Source of the DNA: Oasisia sp. SBJ-2009
Taxonomy: Eukaryota; Annelida; Polychaeta; Sabellida; Siboglinidae
NCBI GenBank assembly: GCA_964017155.1
Contig: OZ024854.1
Coordinates: forward strand, 14,861,181-14,925,180
Length of the DNA: 64,000 nt
Direction: 5' to 3'
The translations under genes were made by a program, and so were the position numbers. Each line of letters opens with the position of its first letter. The stretch's first letter is position 1. The notes below the pieces were generated by a model, which ran no database searches, was not told the origin of the DNA, and was given only the letters and a program-made list of their open reading frames with translations. Shown here piece after piece: positions 1 to 12,639 of the stretch.

Positions 1-776
1 TAAGAGTGAGACCCCTGTAGCGGTGTTGCAAACTAAAACGAAGGTGTAGAACGTTTCCTATTAGGTATTTACTATCCAAAACATGACAAGTAAGCGAAAT
101 ATTTACAACACCACTATCGCTTTTCCGATGCCTTTAATTTAATGGAAACAAATTAACTTTTACATTATGTCTTTATGTAGGTCTTGGTGGGCCTCCATAA
201 TATATAAATCCAGAAAGTTTTCTGCCATTTGTAATTGTGGTAAAATTCAGAGTACGTAATTTGTGTGTTCACAAATGTGTCTATGTAACCAAAATAAAAT
301 GCAATTCAATACAATTCATTACTTTGATAAATAGACACACAGCAAAATTCACCAAGTGACACCAGCCTTAATTGCTCGGCCGAATATGATACAATATACG
401 GAAGAACATATATTACACGCCGAACATATCGCGCACTGGCATACATTGATACAGTGGATAAGGTTATTATTGAGATAGAGGGTCGGTGAAATGTAAACTG
501 TTCAGTCGTAATAAAAAAGTGAAGGTTGGATGTATAGTCGCGTAGCCTGTGTCTGAGCTGTGGGTGTGTTCAAAAACAAAGAACATGTGATCATTGCGCG
601 GCAAAATAACCGGGAGCGCGTTATTTCTACAGAATCTAAGGTGGATGCACTGGTTAAAGTTGTTACGTCATGACATAAACTATTCAGTTGTAGTCAGTCG
701 AGTATAGGTAACTGCAAAGGTCACAATTGACTGTGCAGGCGCGTATGCATGCTCAATAGACAGAACAGCTAAGACA
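1..776. other. No gene recognised
   Basis: This stretch has no long open frame, no clear splice-flanked exon and no known repeat. A possible minus-strand acceptor (accgctacag/GGG) near position 17 is cut off by the window edge and cannot be judged. Remaining exons of the kinase gene would be expected to the left. Confidence 0.5.
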
Positions 777-847
777 ACGTTAGTCGCTAGAGGCGCTGAT
801 ATGCAACTAGTCCCTAGTTGCGTATCAGAGCCTCTAGCGACTAACGT
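777..847. repeat. Near-perfect 34-bp hairpin palindrome
   Basis: The left arm 777-810 and right arm 814-847 are inverted copies with two mismatches, separated by only three bases (TCC). The arms begin ACGTTAGTCGCTAGAGGC. The sequence would fold into a long single stem in DNA or RNA. There is no poly-A tail or flanking duplication that identifies a mobile element. Confidence 0.9.
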
Positions 848-995
848 GGATTTGTGGAACCCCATTAAACTTATGCACGAAGACTGCGTCACGCTTTGCC
901 ATTTGTTAGAAATGTCGATAATGGTTAAATCTATGAATGTTTTACATTACTACCTGTGGGACATTAGCCTGACATCAGGGCTACCATAATATATG

Positions 996-1172
996 AACCG
1001 AACGAGCGAACGAGCGAACGAGCGAGCGAGCGAGCGAGCGAACGAACGAACGAACGAACGAACGAACGAACGAACGAACGAACGAACGAACGAACGAACG
1101 AACGAACGAACGAACGAACGAACGAACGAACGAACGAACGAACGAACGAACGAACGAACGAACGAACGAACG
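996..1172. repeat. (CGAA)n tetranucleotide array
   Basis: This is about 175 bp of CGAA units with a few CGAG variants at the left edge. The open frames across it (NERT or FVRS repeats on either strand) are artefacts of the four-base period and are not genes. Confidence 0.97.
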
Positions 1173-2655
1173 GACATAGCGTGTCATAGAACAAATATTT
1201 TTGGAAACAAATACTCTTGTCACATCTATAAAATTGTTCATGTGGCAGTTTTGTTATCGTAGAAAAATGACGCTAAATGAACAACGATGTTGGGCTCATC
1301 TGTGTCAGGGCGCTGATCAATTCACCAAATGGTTACGCCATTTTATATCACACACTGCACCAGCTCAGTTTTAAGTATTTTGTGGGGGAGCTAATCAGCA
1401 GAAATGTATAGTGTTCAAATATAATATTTCTAACAGTGTGATCCGATTTACTAATAATTCACATATGTCTTTCAGCATTGTATCGTGGTTTAGTCAGTCC
1501 TTTGTCACTGATATTGTACAGGTTTCGATTTTAGCGGTTTCTCGTTACTTCGAACACCCCAAATTTGCAACGGATTACCCTACTCGACACTCTGGGATTC
1601 CGGCAGCAATACCGCTAGCGCCAGTTAAGCTCGCTATTTTTATGTTAACAAGTCTTGACTGCCAATTACAATTAAATCAATCGCCGTAGCACGCACACGT
1701 TTACTTTCGAAGAAATGTACAGTGAACTTTCATACACAGACACGAACATGAATACATATTCCATGAAAATATCAACACACAGACAGACTGTGATTGCTGA
1801 GATGTAGATTCATCAAATCATCAATGCGGTCTTTTATCATGGTTAATTTCCCACATTGCATCATGTTACTTACATATAACTGGACACAAGGCAAGCAAAA
1901 CAATGCGTGGTGTACAGTGTTCACTGCAGAGTCAAAATTAATCAGGTTGTGTGTGCATAGTTCACGTCTCACGGCCGGGACAACTCAATAAAACACACAT
2001 GGTCATTCTTATGCATAGACGTTTCATGACAAAATTATGGTAATCACGAAAAACAACTGAAGGTGAAATAGTATAATTTCTTCTATACTTTACCAAAACA
2101 AAACAACGAGAGTTAGTGGTATATAATCGACGAAAATACAGTTTAATGCAATGACGTCGCTTATTACACTGCAATGGAGCGTGTAGACGATAACACTGTT
2201 ATAAGTGTGAAGAAAACGAAACCTATTTTGGAAAAACATCGATATACATGAGTTGTATTGCATTGTTTCCATTGCGAATGCAACAGTTTTCTCTTATTTA
2301 CACATTAGGGTAATTTGTTTATGTTATTAGATGCAACGTCCCCATTATCTATACATGTGATGCCATCTTAGGTATTCCAGGTACCGGAACATCGTTACAA
2401 CCACATTCTATCCATTTATCCTATCCCATCCATAAATCTCCCAACACCATAAGCGCATCCTAATACCCATGTCACAGAGCTATAGAAAATACATCCTACA
2501 TATATTGTGCGTGTTGCTAAAGATGCGATGGACTTGCGGTAGTAAATTAGTTGAGTTAACCATCTCATCAGCCAACACAACGTACATCACAAGTACACGT
2601 TTGTTGGCTGACGCTGCAGAACAGCTGGTTTTAATTATACGTAAATTGTGTTAAT
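1173..2655. other. No gene recognised
   Basis: This is about 1.5 kb of AT-rich, unique-looking sequence. Short open frames occur on both strands but none shows a domain, codon pattern or convincing splice pair. It is most likely intronic sequence of the minus-strand kinase gene. Confidence 0.5.
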
Positions 2656-2875
2656 GGGTAGACCTATCATGGTTGCAACCATCAACTACCATGGTCGATC
2701 GTGGTAATTTTGACCATGGTCGATCATGTTTTGTTAAATGGCACCATTTTCAATGACTATGGTTATTGACCACACTCAGTGATCATGGTCATTTGACCAT
2801 GGTTGAACATTTAACAAAACATGATCGACCATAATCATATGACCATTATAGTTCATAGTCGACTACGGTGCATTT
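2656..2875. mobile_element. Short hairpin-forming element, possible MITE
   Basis: Arms 2715-2740 and 2808-2833 are inverted copies 26 bp long with one mismatch. Several copies of ACCATGGTCGATC and GACCATGG lie around them, in mirrored order. The whole ~220 bp can fold on itself, as foldback-type MITEs do. No target duplication was identified. Confidence 0.6.
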
Positions 2876-3189
2876 CGCCTGGGCACGAAACAGGTATTTG
2901 GGGCAACATGAAAAGACACACCAAGAATTTATAAGCCTTCCAAATGAAACCACCAGTGCTTATTGTGAGGCAATTGAAGCTTACCAGAATAGAACAGAAA
3001 GCAAACGTGCGGGACGACACTCCAGAAATAATCAAGCTACATGATTACAACTACAACGAGATTTGTCTATCGAGATAGAAGCTGGTCTCTACTCTACACG
3101 TTTGTGTCTATCAGGGGTGTCTGATTTATTAATTACCTTTATATATATATATATATTAATGACATAAAATTATATATATATATATATAT

Positions 3190-3371
3190 GTATAAATTAA
3201 TTACATTAACCTTTGCATAATATAGCACTTCCTTTTTAAAATTAAGACAGAAAGAGAGACAAGACAGAAACAGATAGATGGACAAACAGACACACAGACA
3301 GACAAAAACAAACAGATAGACAGAGACACAAATCTGTCTTATAATAAGAAGGTAATTGTTGCTGTATATCT
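3190..3371. repeat. Left copy of a direct repeat that recurs at 8540-8975
   Basis: The stretch ttaatgacattaacc...gcacttcctttttaaa, a CAGA-rich run and aaatctgtcttataataag recur in the same order and orientation at 8556-8972. The right copy adjoins the kinase exon, so this one may be a duplicated piece of that intron. The two copies bracket the palindromic element. Confidence 0.8.
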
Positions 3372-3395
3372 GGCGACGTTTCGTGATAACTGACC
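3372..3395 (-). repeat. Isolated terminal-repeat-like motif
   Basis: This reads, on the minus strand, GGTCAGTTATC...AACGTCG. It is the same terminus that bounds the palindromic element at 3568 and 8461. It faces the (TG)n/(TA)n tract, so it may be the end of another element copy. Confidence 0.8.
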
Positions 3396-3569
<174 letters not shown>

Positions 3570-4381
3570 TCAGTTATCAAGAAACGTCGACAGAATCTGC
3601 TTTAGGGGGGTAAATTTAGAATTCAATATTTCACGATTTCCTTTTAGCCACTAATAAATAACATGTCAAGGTATACAGAAAATAATTTTGGGTAGCTTAA
3701 TTAGTAAAATCGTCTCTTTGGCATTGCTTTGAAGTTGGGTTTCCGTGTTGCGCGATACCGAGCGTATGCACACACATAGTATATCTAATATATGTGTTAT
3801 GGTATTTCATTTTTTCGCTAAGTGTTCTAGTTTATTTTGTTTGAGCATGAGACAGGTTTATGGTTCAAAATGGACAGAAGTGGCAATGTTTGTAAACATC
3901 ATTTTGTTTTTATGCAATTTGGAAATTAAAACATATTTTCGGTACCCTGTAAAAAGAGTAAAGCGGTCATATAATTACTTGTCATTCTAAGGGGAACTGC
4001 TTGCATAGTATCACCGTAAATGCAGGTATAAAATGAACAATTACCTTTTCAACGGAATAAACCTTATGTGGATACTGTCTTCTGTAGTCTTCGTAATGAT
4101 GTTTAAAATAGGTATACGCTCTGTATCGCTGAAAGGCATTCTTCATTAGTAGTTTCAAAATAGAAAATACTTGTTCTAAGGGGCATTTGTTTTATTCTGC
4201 TTGCTCTCAGCATGTTGCCCTGAGACAGTTACGTGCACTATTTTCCAGTCTTCACCATTTCTGAGGGAACGCAGTTCTCGTTTAACCCAGGCGTCGTCAT
4301 TGTGGCAAGAAGTATATTTTAACCACGCAATTGTCACGTTAATTATTTTGTAATGTTCGAGATGATTAAACAGTCTTTCTT

Positions 4382-4663
4382 TCAGCTAATGGACGACGTC
4401 ACGAACTGTTGGTCGTCTACTGTCGGTCGTCTAGTGACAAAAACAATATGTTTAGTATATACACTTAACTTTTTGTTGAGGGTGGTCTTGTACTGCACGG
4501 CTTTCATCGTGCATAGTTTATATTTGATTGGTCTTGTGCCATCCATGTCAGTCAGTTTCTCCCTTACGTTTTTGCCATTCATCGAGGTTAATTCAGATAA
4601 AGACTTTGGCAGTACTTTGGAGGCGGTTGTCTTCATGAACATTTTGGTGTGACGCTGGCACAC
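4382..4663 (-). pseudogene. Element ORF remnant, left arm
   Basis: The minus-strand frame contains ASKVLPKSLSELTSMNGKNV and later RPIKYKLCTMKAVQYKTTLN. It matches the plus-strand frame at 6622-6825 in the other arm, so both derive from one ancestral coding stretch. No family is recognised. The charged, lysine-rich peptide is not diagnostic. Confidence 0.45.
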
Positions 4664-5597
4664 GTGTCTCTGAGCTTGAAATTAGAGAATGAGAATGCAC
4701 TAAATGTCATCTAAATATTGCTGAATTCAACGCATCACTTCCTGTGGATAGTTTGCATTGTGTCTGTCTTTGAGAAGGTTTCTCTTCCCCTGATTTGACC
4801 ATTCTTTCTAGGTAACTCATTTCTGTTTTCTCATCTCCTCAGAAATTCCATTACCAACGTCTTCCGTGATTTGGCTATTCCCTTCATCATGTCTCTCCCC
4901 TTCTTCTGGTAATTGCAGCAGTACGTCATTTGTGAGATATATGATTTGCATATGCTCGGTCTCGTGTATGTGCTCGGTATCACCAGACGTATAAACGTCA
5001 CAATGAATAGAAGAAAAAATGGCTGCATTTCTAATTTGTCGTTGTCACGTACCTTAAGTAATACCAGGTAAATGTGTGAAAAAAACGTCCACTCATAACT
5101 CTGACCAAAATCAGTACGTCTATGTATCGTCAAAAACTAACTGATGTCAAAATATGAGTCTATTATATTTCATTACAAGTTGTTATTTTCTAGGAAACCA
5201 ATTTAACCTACACATGTTTTATCTAAATGGAAGTAGCAACACATAGATTCAATTAGTATTTTTGTACTTTATTATTTAATGTTGCAAACGTTTTGTTGAA
5301 AATTTGCATATGCTCTGTATCGGCCAAACTATCCCACCGCACATACTGTTCCTGCGGTGCGCCCATTCATCAAACTGCTGACTTTTTTTAAGACTATGCC
5401 AAACTCACACTATTAAATGGGTAAAGAAACCACACACTTGTGATTATTGTTTAATGCATAATTTGTGTTAATATAATAGTAATACAGAAAAAAACTTCCA
5501 AAAATGGGTCAAAAATACAATATGCATTATTTGCCTATATCTTCCATAATTGTGCAGATACACGTAAATGTTGGGTCCCCATGTATTTTATATGTAT

Positions 5598-5620
5598 GGT
5601 CAGTTATCACGAAACGTCGA
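5598..5620 (+). repeat. Internal terminus copy in the palindrome spacer
   Basis: GGTCAGTTATCACGAAACG recurs inside the central spacer, in the orientation of the left end. This suggests that the palindrome formed from two element copies joined near here. Confidence 0.75.
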
Positions 5621-6621
5621 CAAAACATTTTTGTAATCTAACCCTTACAAAAACATACAGCATGTCATTGTAATGGTTGTCACGGCAACCGCCTCAGTGA
5701 CAGGTACCATGGGAACCCAACTTTTACGTGTGTATCTTCAAAATTATGGAAGATAAAGGGAAATAAATGGTATATTTGACCCATTTTTGGAAGTTTTTTC
5801 TGTAGTACTATTATACTAACACGAATTATGCATTAACCAATAATCACAGGTGTGTGGTTTCTTTACACATTTAACGGTGTGTAGTTCGACATAGAGTCTT
5901 AAAAAAACAGTATATATGGTGGGGTAGTTTTGCCGATACCGAGCGTTTGCAAATTTTCAACAAAGCAAATGCAAGGGTAAATAATGTAGTACAAAAATAT
6001 TAATTGTATCTGTATGTTGATACTTCCATTTAGATAACACCTGTATAGGTTAAATTGGCCTACCAATCTTTTAAAACTGTAATAAAATATAATCGACTCA
6101 TATTTCGACATGGGGTAGTTTTTGACGATACCGAGCGAATGACATAGACTCACTGATTTTGGAAAGAGTTTTAAATATTAGTGAACGATTTTTCACATAT
6201 TTGTCTGCTGTTACTCAAGGTATGTGACAATGATAAATTAGAAATGCAGCCATTTTTTCTTCTATTTGTTATGACGTTTATACGTGTCGTGATACCCAGC
6301 TTATACACGAGACCGAGCGTATGCAAATAAAATATCTACAAAATGACGTACTGCCCCCATTACCAGAAGAAAGGGAGAGACAGGAGGAAGACAATAGCCA
6401 AATCACGGAAGATTAGATGTTAGTAGCGGAATTTCTGAAGAGATCAGGAAACAGCAATGAGTTACTTTGAAAGAATGATCAAATCAGGGGAAGAGAAACC
6501 TTCTCACTGACAGACACTATGCAAAACATCAACAGGAAGTTAGCCTTGAATTCAGCGACAGTATGATATAATTTACTGTATTCTGCAGGGGGAGACCATC
6601 CAATGTCAAGCTCAGAGATAC

Positions 6622-7141
6622 GTGTGCCTATGCCAGCGTCAATCCAACATGTGCATGACGGCGGATGCCACCAAAGTACTGCCAAAGTCCTTACTTGAAT
6701 TAACCTCGATGAGTGACGAAACCATAACGGAAAAACTGAATGACGTGGACAGCACAAGCCCAATCAGATATAAACTGTGGATCAAGAAAGATGTGCAATA
6801 CAAGACGAACCTCAGCACAAATTGAAGTGGTGGAGGACATTGACACATTCTCCTAAACAATGTTGAGAGAACTCCCAGAATTCAGAGTACATTGTAGCAG
6901 GGCCTTCACACAGTATGAGCAAATCAGACATATCAGAGGTAAGCTTAAGTTTATGACAGAGGCCACATGCAGTGAATGGCTTATTGGAGGCGCGCCCCAT
7001 TGTGCCAGTGGACAACACTCTTGTGATGAGAGGCAGCTCATGTTACCATGGCTGTTGCCATGTAGGGCGGATATTTCACCCACACTGCGACCGGTGGAGA
7101 ATTGTCCCTGTCGCTGTCATCCAGGATCAGTTGGGGGATGA
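6622..7141 (+). pseudogene. Element ORF remnant, right arm (longer copy)
   Basis: The frame at 6622-6825 (ATKVLPKSLLELTSMSDETI, later SPIRYKLWIKKDVQYKTNLS) is the counterpart of the left-arm remnant. It then runs into sequence absent from the left arm, with another open stretch from 6860 (MLRELPEFRVHCSRAF, then ATCSEWLIGG). Stops and shifts separate them. The product is unknown; it may be the decayed protein of the element. Confidence 0.4.
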
Positions 7142-8461
7142 TCCACGTGAAGCTAGCTCCAGCAATGGCCGTCGTTATAATTTTAGACAATAGTTTAAAA
7201 TGATCAGATGGTGTCAACTATCCAAGAGTAAAAACATGTTGGCTGTGTTGCACACATTGCTGAACAAAGGACATGTTCAGTTCATATCATGCTTTCGTAG
7301 AATATGAGTATAGTACTAGACAAGTTTAGTTTGTCGATGAGGTGATTGCCATGGTTATCACTTACTAATGCTGCAAATTACTGTAGCTGTAAGCACATTA
7401 GTAGAATAAGTTGCTTATTTGTTATTCTAATTAGCAGAATGTATTCGATGCCTACACATAATTAATTTGGTTAAGAGAGGAATTTCACGTGATCTCTGCC
7501 TGTATTTGAATCATTAAAAAGAATTAAAAAAATGGTGTGATGTCCAATAGTTACCACTGGACCACTGTATATACTAAAAATATTGTCTTTTGTCACTAGA
7601 CGACCGACAGTAGACGACCAACAGTTTGTGATCGCGTCCAATAGCTGAAAGGAAGACTGTTTAATCATCCCGAACATTACAAAATAATTGATTTGACAAT
7701 TACTCGGTTAAAATATATTTCTTGCCACAATGACGACGTCTGAGTTAAACGAGAACTGCTTTTCCTCAGAAATGGTGATGACTAAAAAATAGTGCACGTA
7801 ACTGTCTCAGGGCAACATGCCAAGGCCAAGCAGAATAACACAAATGCCCCTTAGAACAAGTATTTTCTATTTTGAAAACACTAATGAAGAATGCCTTTCA
7901 GCGATACCGAGCATATACCTATTTTAAACGTCCTTATGAAGACTACAGAAGACAGTATCCGCATAAGATTTGTTCCATTGAAAAAGTAATTGTTCATTTT
8001 ATACGTGCATTTACCGTGATACTATACAAGCAGTTTCCCATAGAATGACAAGTAATTATATGTCCGCTTTTCTGTTTTTACGGGGTACCGAAAATGTATT
8101 CTAATTTCCAAATTGCATAAAAACTAAATAATGTTTACAAACATTGCTACTTCTGTCCATTTCTAACCAAAACCTGTCACATTTTCAAACAAAATAAACT
8201 AAAACACTTAGCGAAAATATGAAATACCATAACATGTATATTAGATACACTATGTGCGTGCATACGCTCGGTATCGCGCAACACGGACACCCAACTTCAA
8301 AGGTGTGCCAAAGAGCTGATTTTACTAATTAAGCTACCCAAATGTATTTCCTATATATCTTGGCATGTTATTTATTAGTGGCTAAAAGGTAAGCGTGAAA
8401 TATTGAATTCCAAATTTACCCCCCAAAAGCAGATTCTGGCGACGTTTCGTGATAACTGACC

Positions 8462-8930
<469 letters not shown>

Positions 8931-8975
8931 CAAATCTGTCTTATAATAAGAAGGTAATTGTTGTCTGTATGTTAC

Positions 8976-9129
8976 CTTGTAGGAAACAATGTTGTCATGG
9001 TGTTTCAGTTTGGCGAGGGTGTCTATTTCTTTTTTCATCTTATCCCACTCACAGTATTCTACTGACAGTTCCTTAACTGCTACCTCCTGCCCATCTGGCA
9101 TCAGTCCCACATAGACAGTTCCGAAACCC
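8976..9129 (-). CDS. Protein kinase exon, N-lobe beta1 to helix C
   Basis: This is a 154-nt exon. The acceptor (cttctttcag/GGG) is at 9130 and the donor (AAG/GTAACA) at 8975. It starts with one base that completes a codon begun in the exon at 10598, then reads 51 codons. Visible motifs are the rest of a glycine-rich loop (GFGTVYVG), the conserved ATP-anchoring lysine in QEVAVKEL, and a helix-C-like stretch (KKEIDTLAKLKHHDNIVSYK) whose glutamate would pair with that lysine. This is standard kinase N-lobe order. The loop GEGGFGTVY and VAVKEL recall tyrosine-kinase-like and IRAK/Pelle-type kinases, but the tyrosine or serine/threonine class cannot be decided because the HRD and DFG segments are not in the window. 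They should lie to the left of position 1. The exon is intact, with no stop or frameshift. Confidence 0.9.
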
Positions 9130-10597
9130 CTGAAAGAAGTATTGAAAATGTGCAATCTCATAATAGTGTTTAGGCTATTTTAACACTAACCTGATTTTCA
9201 TGAGAGAAAAGAGTTCAATGAAATTGCATAAAGCAAGTGCTATAAAATATAAGTTATGATATCTTCAAAATGTATGAACGAATGGCTCTGTATCAAAGGC
9301 ACATTAAAACTATTTTAATATCTTGAGAACTGCAGATGTTATGGCATTTTATCTACCACAATGTAACATGCAATCTAAGCCATCTGGGTATTCATCAACA
9401 AAATCACTGAAATTAGCTATCAGTAATAACCTTACATTATATTATCGTTCAAGGAAGGGGTTTATTGCAATAGAATGTTGCTACAGATGGACAATTGCAT
9501 GGCATGTTTCATAAAAATATCAATTACATTTTAATATCGAGGAAATATGGATTTATGTCATGTCTCAAAATTAAATCTTTGTCATTCAGGCTTTTTACCA
9601 AAGAACAAACTCACTTAAATTTCTGGCTAAAAATATTATATACCCCCACTTAAGGTCCTTATTGCACTAGAATGTGTGTTGACATGCATCAATAGATATG
9701 GAAAATATGCATTGAAAAGCACACAATATTATCTGTGAAATAACGGTTTTTAATCCATTTCCTATTTCCGCCATGTTTTTCTATAAACAATAATGTACGG
9801 GTGGCCACCACAAAATCATTATAAAATATCTATCGACTGTCACAGGTGTGGGAAATTCATATATGATGTGGCAAACAAGTTATGTTTTATAACCATGACC
9901 ACATCAATATTTTGAGAATGGTGGGTTTTATGGCACCTTTTCTGCTGCATATCAAAATAATATCCTTGATAATCAGGGTTTAAAAAATGGCTTATATTTC
10001 TGGCTAGCAACCTTGTGTATCGTCACTTTAATCCTCAGGTAATCGTCATTTTGTTGTCACTGAAACTTACAAAAAAGCTCAACGTGGGATTATGAAGAAA
10101 ACAATAAATTATATACCGGTACATGTGAATCAAATGTAGGAATCATGTGTGACTTAAAGAAGGACTGAGACACTTAACAACAATTGCCGAAACATAAGAA
10201 CATACCATAATCTAATATTTACATTACGTAGATAGGTAAGGAGCTAGTCAAACCAAATGCAGCTGTAATATGGTAACGCCCAGTGATCTATGACACCCAA
10301 GTTTGGAAATTGTTTAAAGAAAATATGTACTCATCAAATCTTAGTTACCAATCCCCTAAATTGTATGTTATTGTGTTATGGCAAAGGATGTTCGAGCATT
10401 TCAGCTCCCCTTAAACCGATGTCACAGCTTGGCGGATGCTGATTAGACCACTTTATATACATTGTTTATATATATCACATCCAACTATCCGGTCTTACGT
10501 AGAAAAGAAACTAAACTTGTTATAATCAACTGACTAATAAAGATAAAACGTAAATTGTGAAGTGTACAGTGTACACACATTCTAAAGGAATATTTAC
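9130..10597. other. Intron between the two kinase exons
   Basis: This is about 1.5 kb of unique AT-rich sequence between the exons that share the split glycine loop. No other exon, repeat or element is evident. Confidence 0.75.
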
Positions 10598-10737
10598 CCT
10601 TCACCAATCATAAATTCTTCGTCGACACAAAGAGCGACCTGCTGAAGAAGCCCAGGAACCAATTTCTCGCGACGTTTCCTTTGAAGCTGGTCTAGTTTGC
10701 CCAGTTGTTTGTTCCATTTCTTGCATGTTTTATGTCT
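10598..10737 (-). CDS. Kinase exon: basic juxtadomain segment plus start of glycine loop
   Basis: This is a 140-nt exon. Its acceptor is catcatctttcag/AGACAT and its donor GAAGG/GTAAATATT. It reads a lysine- and arginine-rich helical segment (RHKTCKKWNKQ..., LDQLQRKRREK), then LVPGLLQQVALCVDEEFMIGEG. The final IGEG is the first half of the ATP-binding loop and ends in phase 2, which matches the one-base start of the exon at 8976-9129. The splice therefore restores IGEGGFGTVYVG exactly, and this is the strongest evidence for the gene. The charged linker is typical of sequence between a membrane or docking region and a kinase domain. The acceptor has a second AG two bases downstream (CAGAG/A), which would suit an upstream exon ending in phase 2. 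Confidence 0.88.
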
Positions 10738-10949
10738 CTGAAAGATGATGTGATAACAGATGAATAGCTATCATTATTTTCTACGAAGTAATATAATAAG
10801 TGTGTTCACTGTGAATTTGATGTTACAATGTAACGCTATATGGTACACACATTGCATGATAATTATTTATGGCCATAATGCTGCATGAGTAATACTATAA
10901 TTACATAACATAATATTGATATAATTACATGAGGATATATATGAGGATA

Positions 10950-11008
<59 letters not shown>

Positions 11009-11735
11009 CACCACCATCATCATCGTCATCATTGTGCAGCCATAGTGTTCCGTGGTTTGGCAAAGTAATAATTATAGCTGATTTAATCAGAGGGAATGAT
11101 TTAATTGCAGTGATCATCCTTCGGGAACTACATTTAGGCCTAATTGGCTGAGATAGGTTATCAAGGAATATCGGTTTCACCAAACAGTTCACTTTATTTT
11201 GCAGTGCAATTTTATAAGTTGTTTTTTTATTAGGACAGCAATCGTAGATACGTTAATTTTGGTTCATTAGTGTGTTTTCGTGCCACTGGCATTGCACCAG
11301 TTGGCTATTTCTTATCTATCCGGGCGGCATATGTGTCGTCATGTTGGAATCGGGATCCTTGCATTTGGCTTGTGGTGCAATCGATTTATTCGTTTCGGTT
11401 CAAGCTAAGTATCATAAAATCATAATAAATTCCTGCAATCGATCAACTTGTATAAGTAAATAATGCGTTTTCTTGTTCATATAAATTTGCCTGGCTGTGA
11501 TCCTGTCATGGCCATAGTGATGATTGCACACCATGGTGTTTTGGGGTCACATCTCATTGTTTCTGCACTATCGTCACAGATTACATGACGTACGCATGTC
11601 CAATCTTCCTTGAGAGTGATAATCAGGATAACCTGCCAAAAGTGGCAACCGTGACTCTCTGAGTGTCAAACTATCGTATTTATATATCTGGTGGCTCATC
11701 TTACTTAATTGCTACAATGTTGGATTACATTATAT
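10738..11735. other. Intronic sequence with a (TA)n tract
   Basis: It holds a TA tract at 10936-11004 and short CAT/CAC runs. Nothing else is recognised before the LINE debris that starts near 11740. Confidence 0.6.
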
Positions 11736-11739
11736 TAGT

Positions 11740-12260
11740 GGGTTTATTGCTTTGCTTGACACGGTGCTTGGAGGTAGTGAATTCCACACTTTTCTTGTAG
11801 TTTGGAGGAAACTGTTTCCAAATATATTTGCAGAGTGCCATGGCCTTGTACTTGTCAGTACTGACTGTCATGTTTATGTGAGCATGGGCTGTTCCTGAAA
11901 AAGTCGTTTACTGCTCCGGGCTCTCTAGTCTAGTGGTGTGTCCTAACTCTTGTCTTTTCTAGGTTCTTTCTAAACCTTTCATATTTGTTGGCAGTGTAGA
12001 CTAGTGTTGTGTCTGCTACAGACTTACTGCGGTGTGGATCCCATGATGCTGATGCATATTCTGGTATTGGACGGACTGTTGACTGGCCTACAAACTTACT
12101 CTGGGTTGCTCATTTGTTTAAGCAGACTATTTTGGAGGGGAGAGGTGTCTTTGTCTGATTTAATTGGTGATGATAATTGACAGTCATCTGCTAAACAACA
12201 GCAACCTTTTGCTGTGAGAATGTTGGGTAGGTCACTTTCTTGGGTTCATAGCTGCGTCAT
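11740..12260 (-). pseudogene. Decayed LINE reverse-transcriptase tail (CR1/Jockey-like)
   Basis: On the minus strand, around 12200, the frame reads CCLADDCQLSSPIKSDKDT, a decayed form of the FADD catalytic box region. Further on it reads TVRPIPEYASASWDPHRSKS, the usual VRPILEYAS-WDP motif of CR1/Jockey C-termini, then YERF. Stops interrupt it throughout. It is a separate older copy from the LINE that starts at 12640. Confidence 0.65.
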
Positions 12261-12636
12261 ATTCGCTCTATGGAATATGCATTTATTTGAGGATAACTAA
12301 GCTACGATACCTTTTAATATCATATATTCACATATGAGGTATGAGCATATTGCGAGCTCATGACATGATATAAGTGATTCACCGTGCGAGGAGTTTTCTG
12401 CTGTGTTATGTCTGCAAAGTGCTGTTATGTATTGTTGTAGCATGCCTCCAATGAGGCATTCAGCCGAGGCAGACACAGGTTGCCCAGCATAGATGAGGGA
12501 GCTAACATCAGTGTGTGGATCTGGCGATCCACATTGCGACGGCTGCTGCCATATGTGTGGGATCTTCAAGTCTTCAAGTGTTATACTGCTTAAAAGTGAT
12601 ATTTCACTATCCTGCAGTTGTGGTTAAAATAATGTG
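12261..12636. other. Spacer between two LINE copies, no gene recognised
   Basis: This contains a 90-codon minus-strand open frame without known motifs. A plus-strand MPPMRHSAEAD start resembles MPPVRQSARQRA at 41199, perhaps from the same unidentified element family. Neither can be named. Confidence 0.35.
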
Positions 12637-12639
12637 CAC

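Noticed and set aside
993..1262. Open frames of NERT/FVRS repeats across a microsatellite
   Set aside because: A four-base repeat without stops gives open frames on both strands; no real gene is implied.
1790..1930. Possible next kinase exon with donor TATAT/GTAAGTAAC
   Set aside because: None of the frames resembles the kinase segment expected after helix C, and the phase does not follow the exon at 8976.
10020..10070. Exon after the acceptor TTTTTTGTAAGTTTCAG
   Set aside because: All three frames meet stops within 26 bases and no usable donor lies before them.
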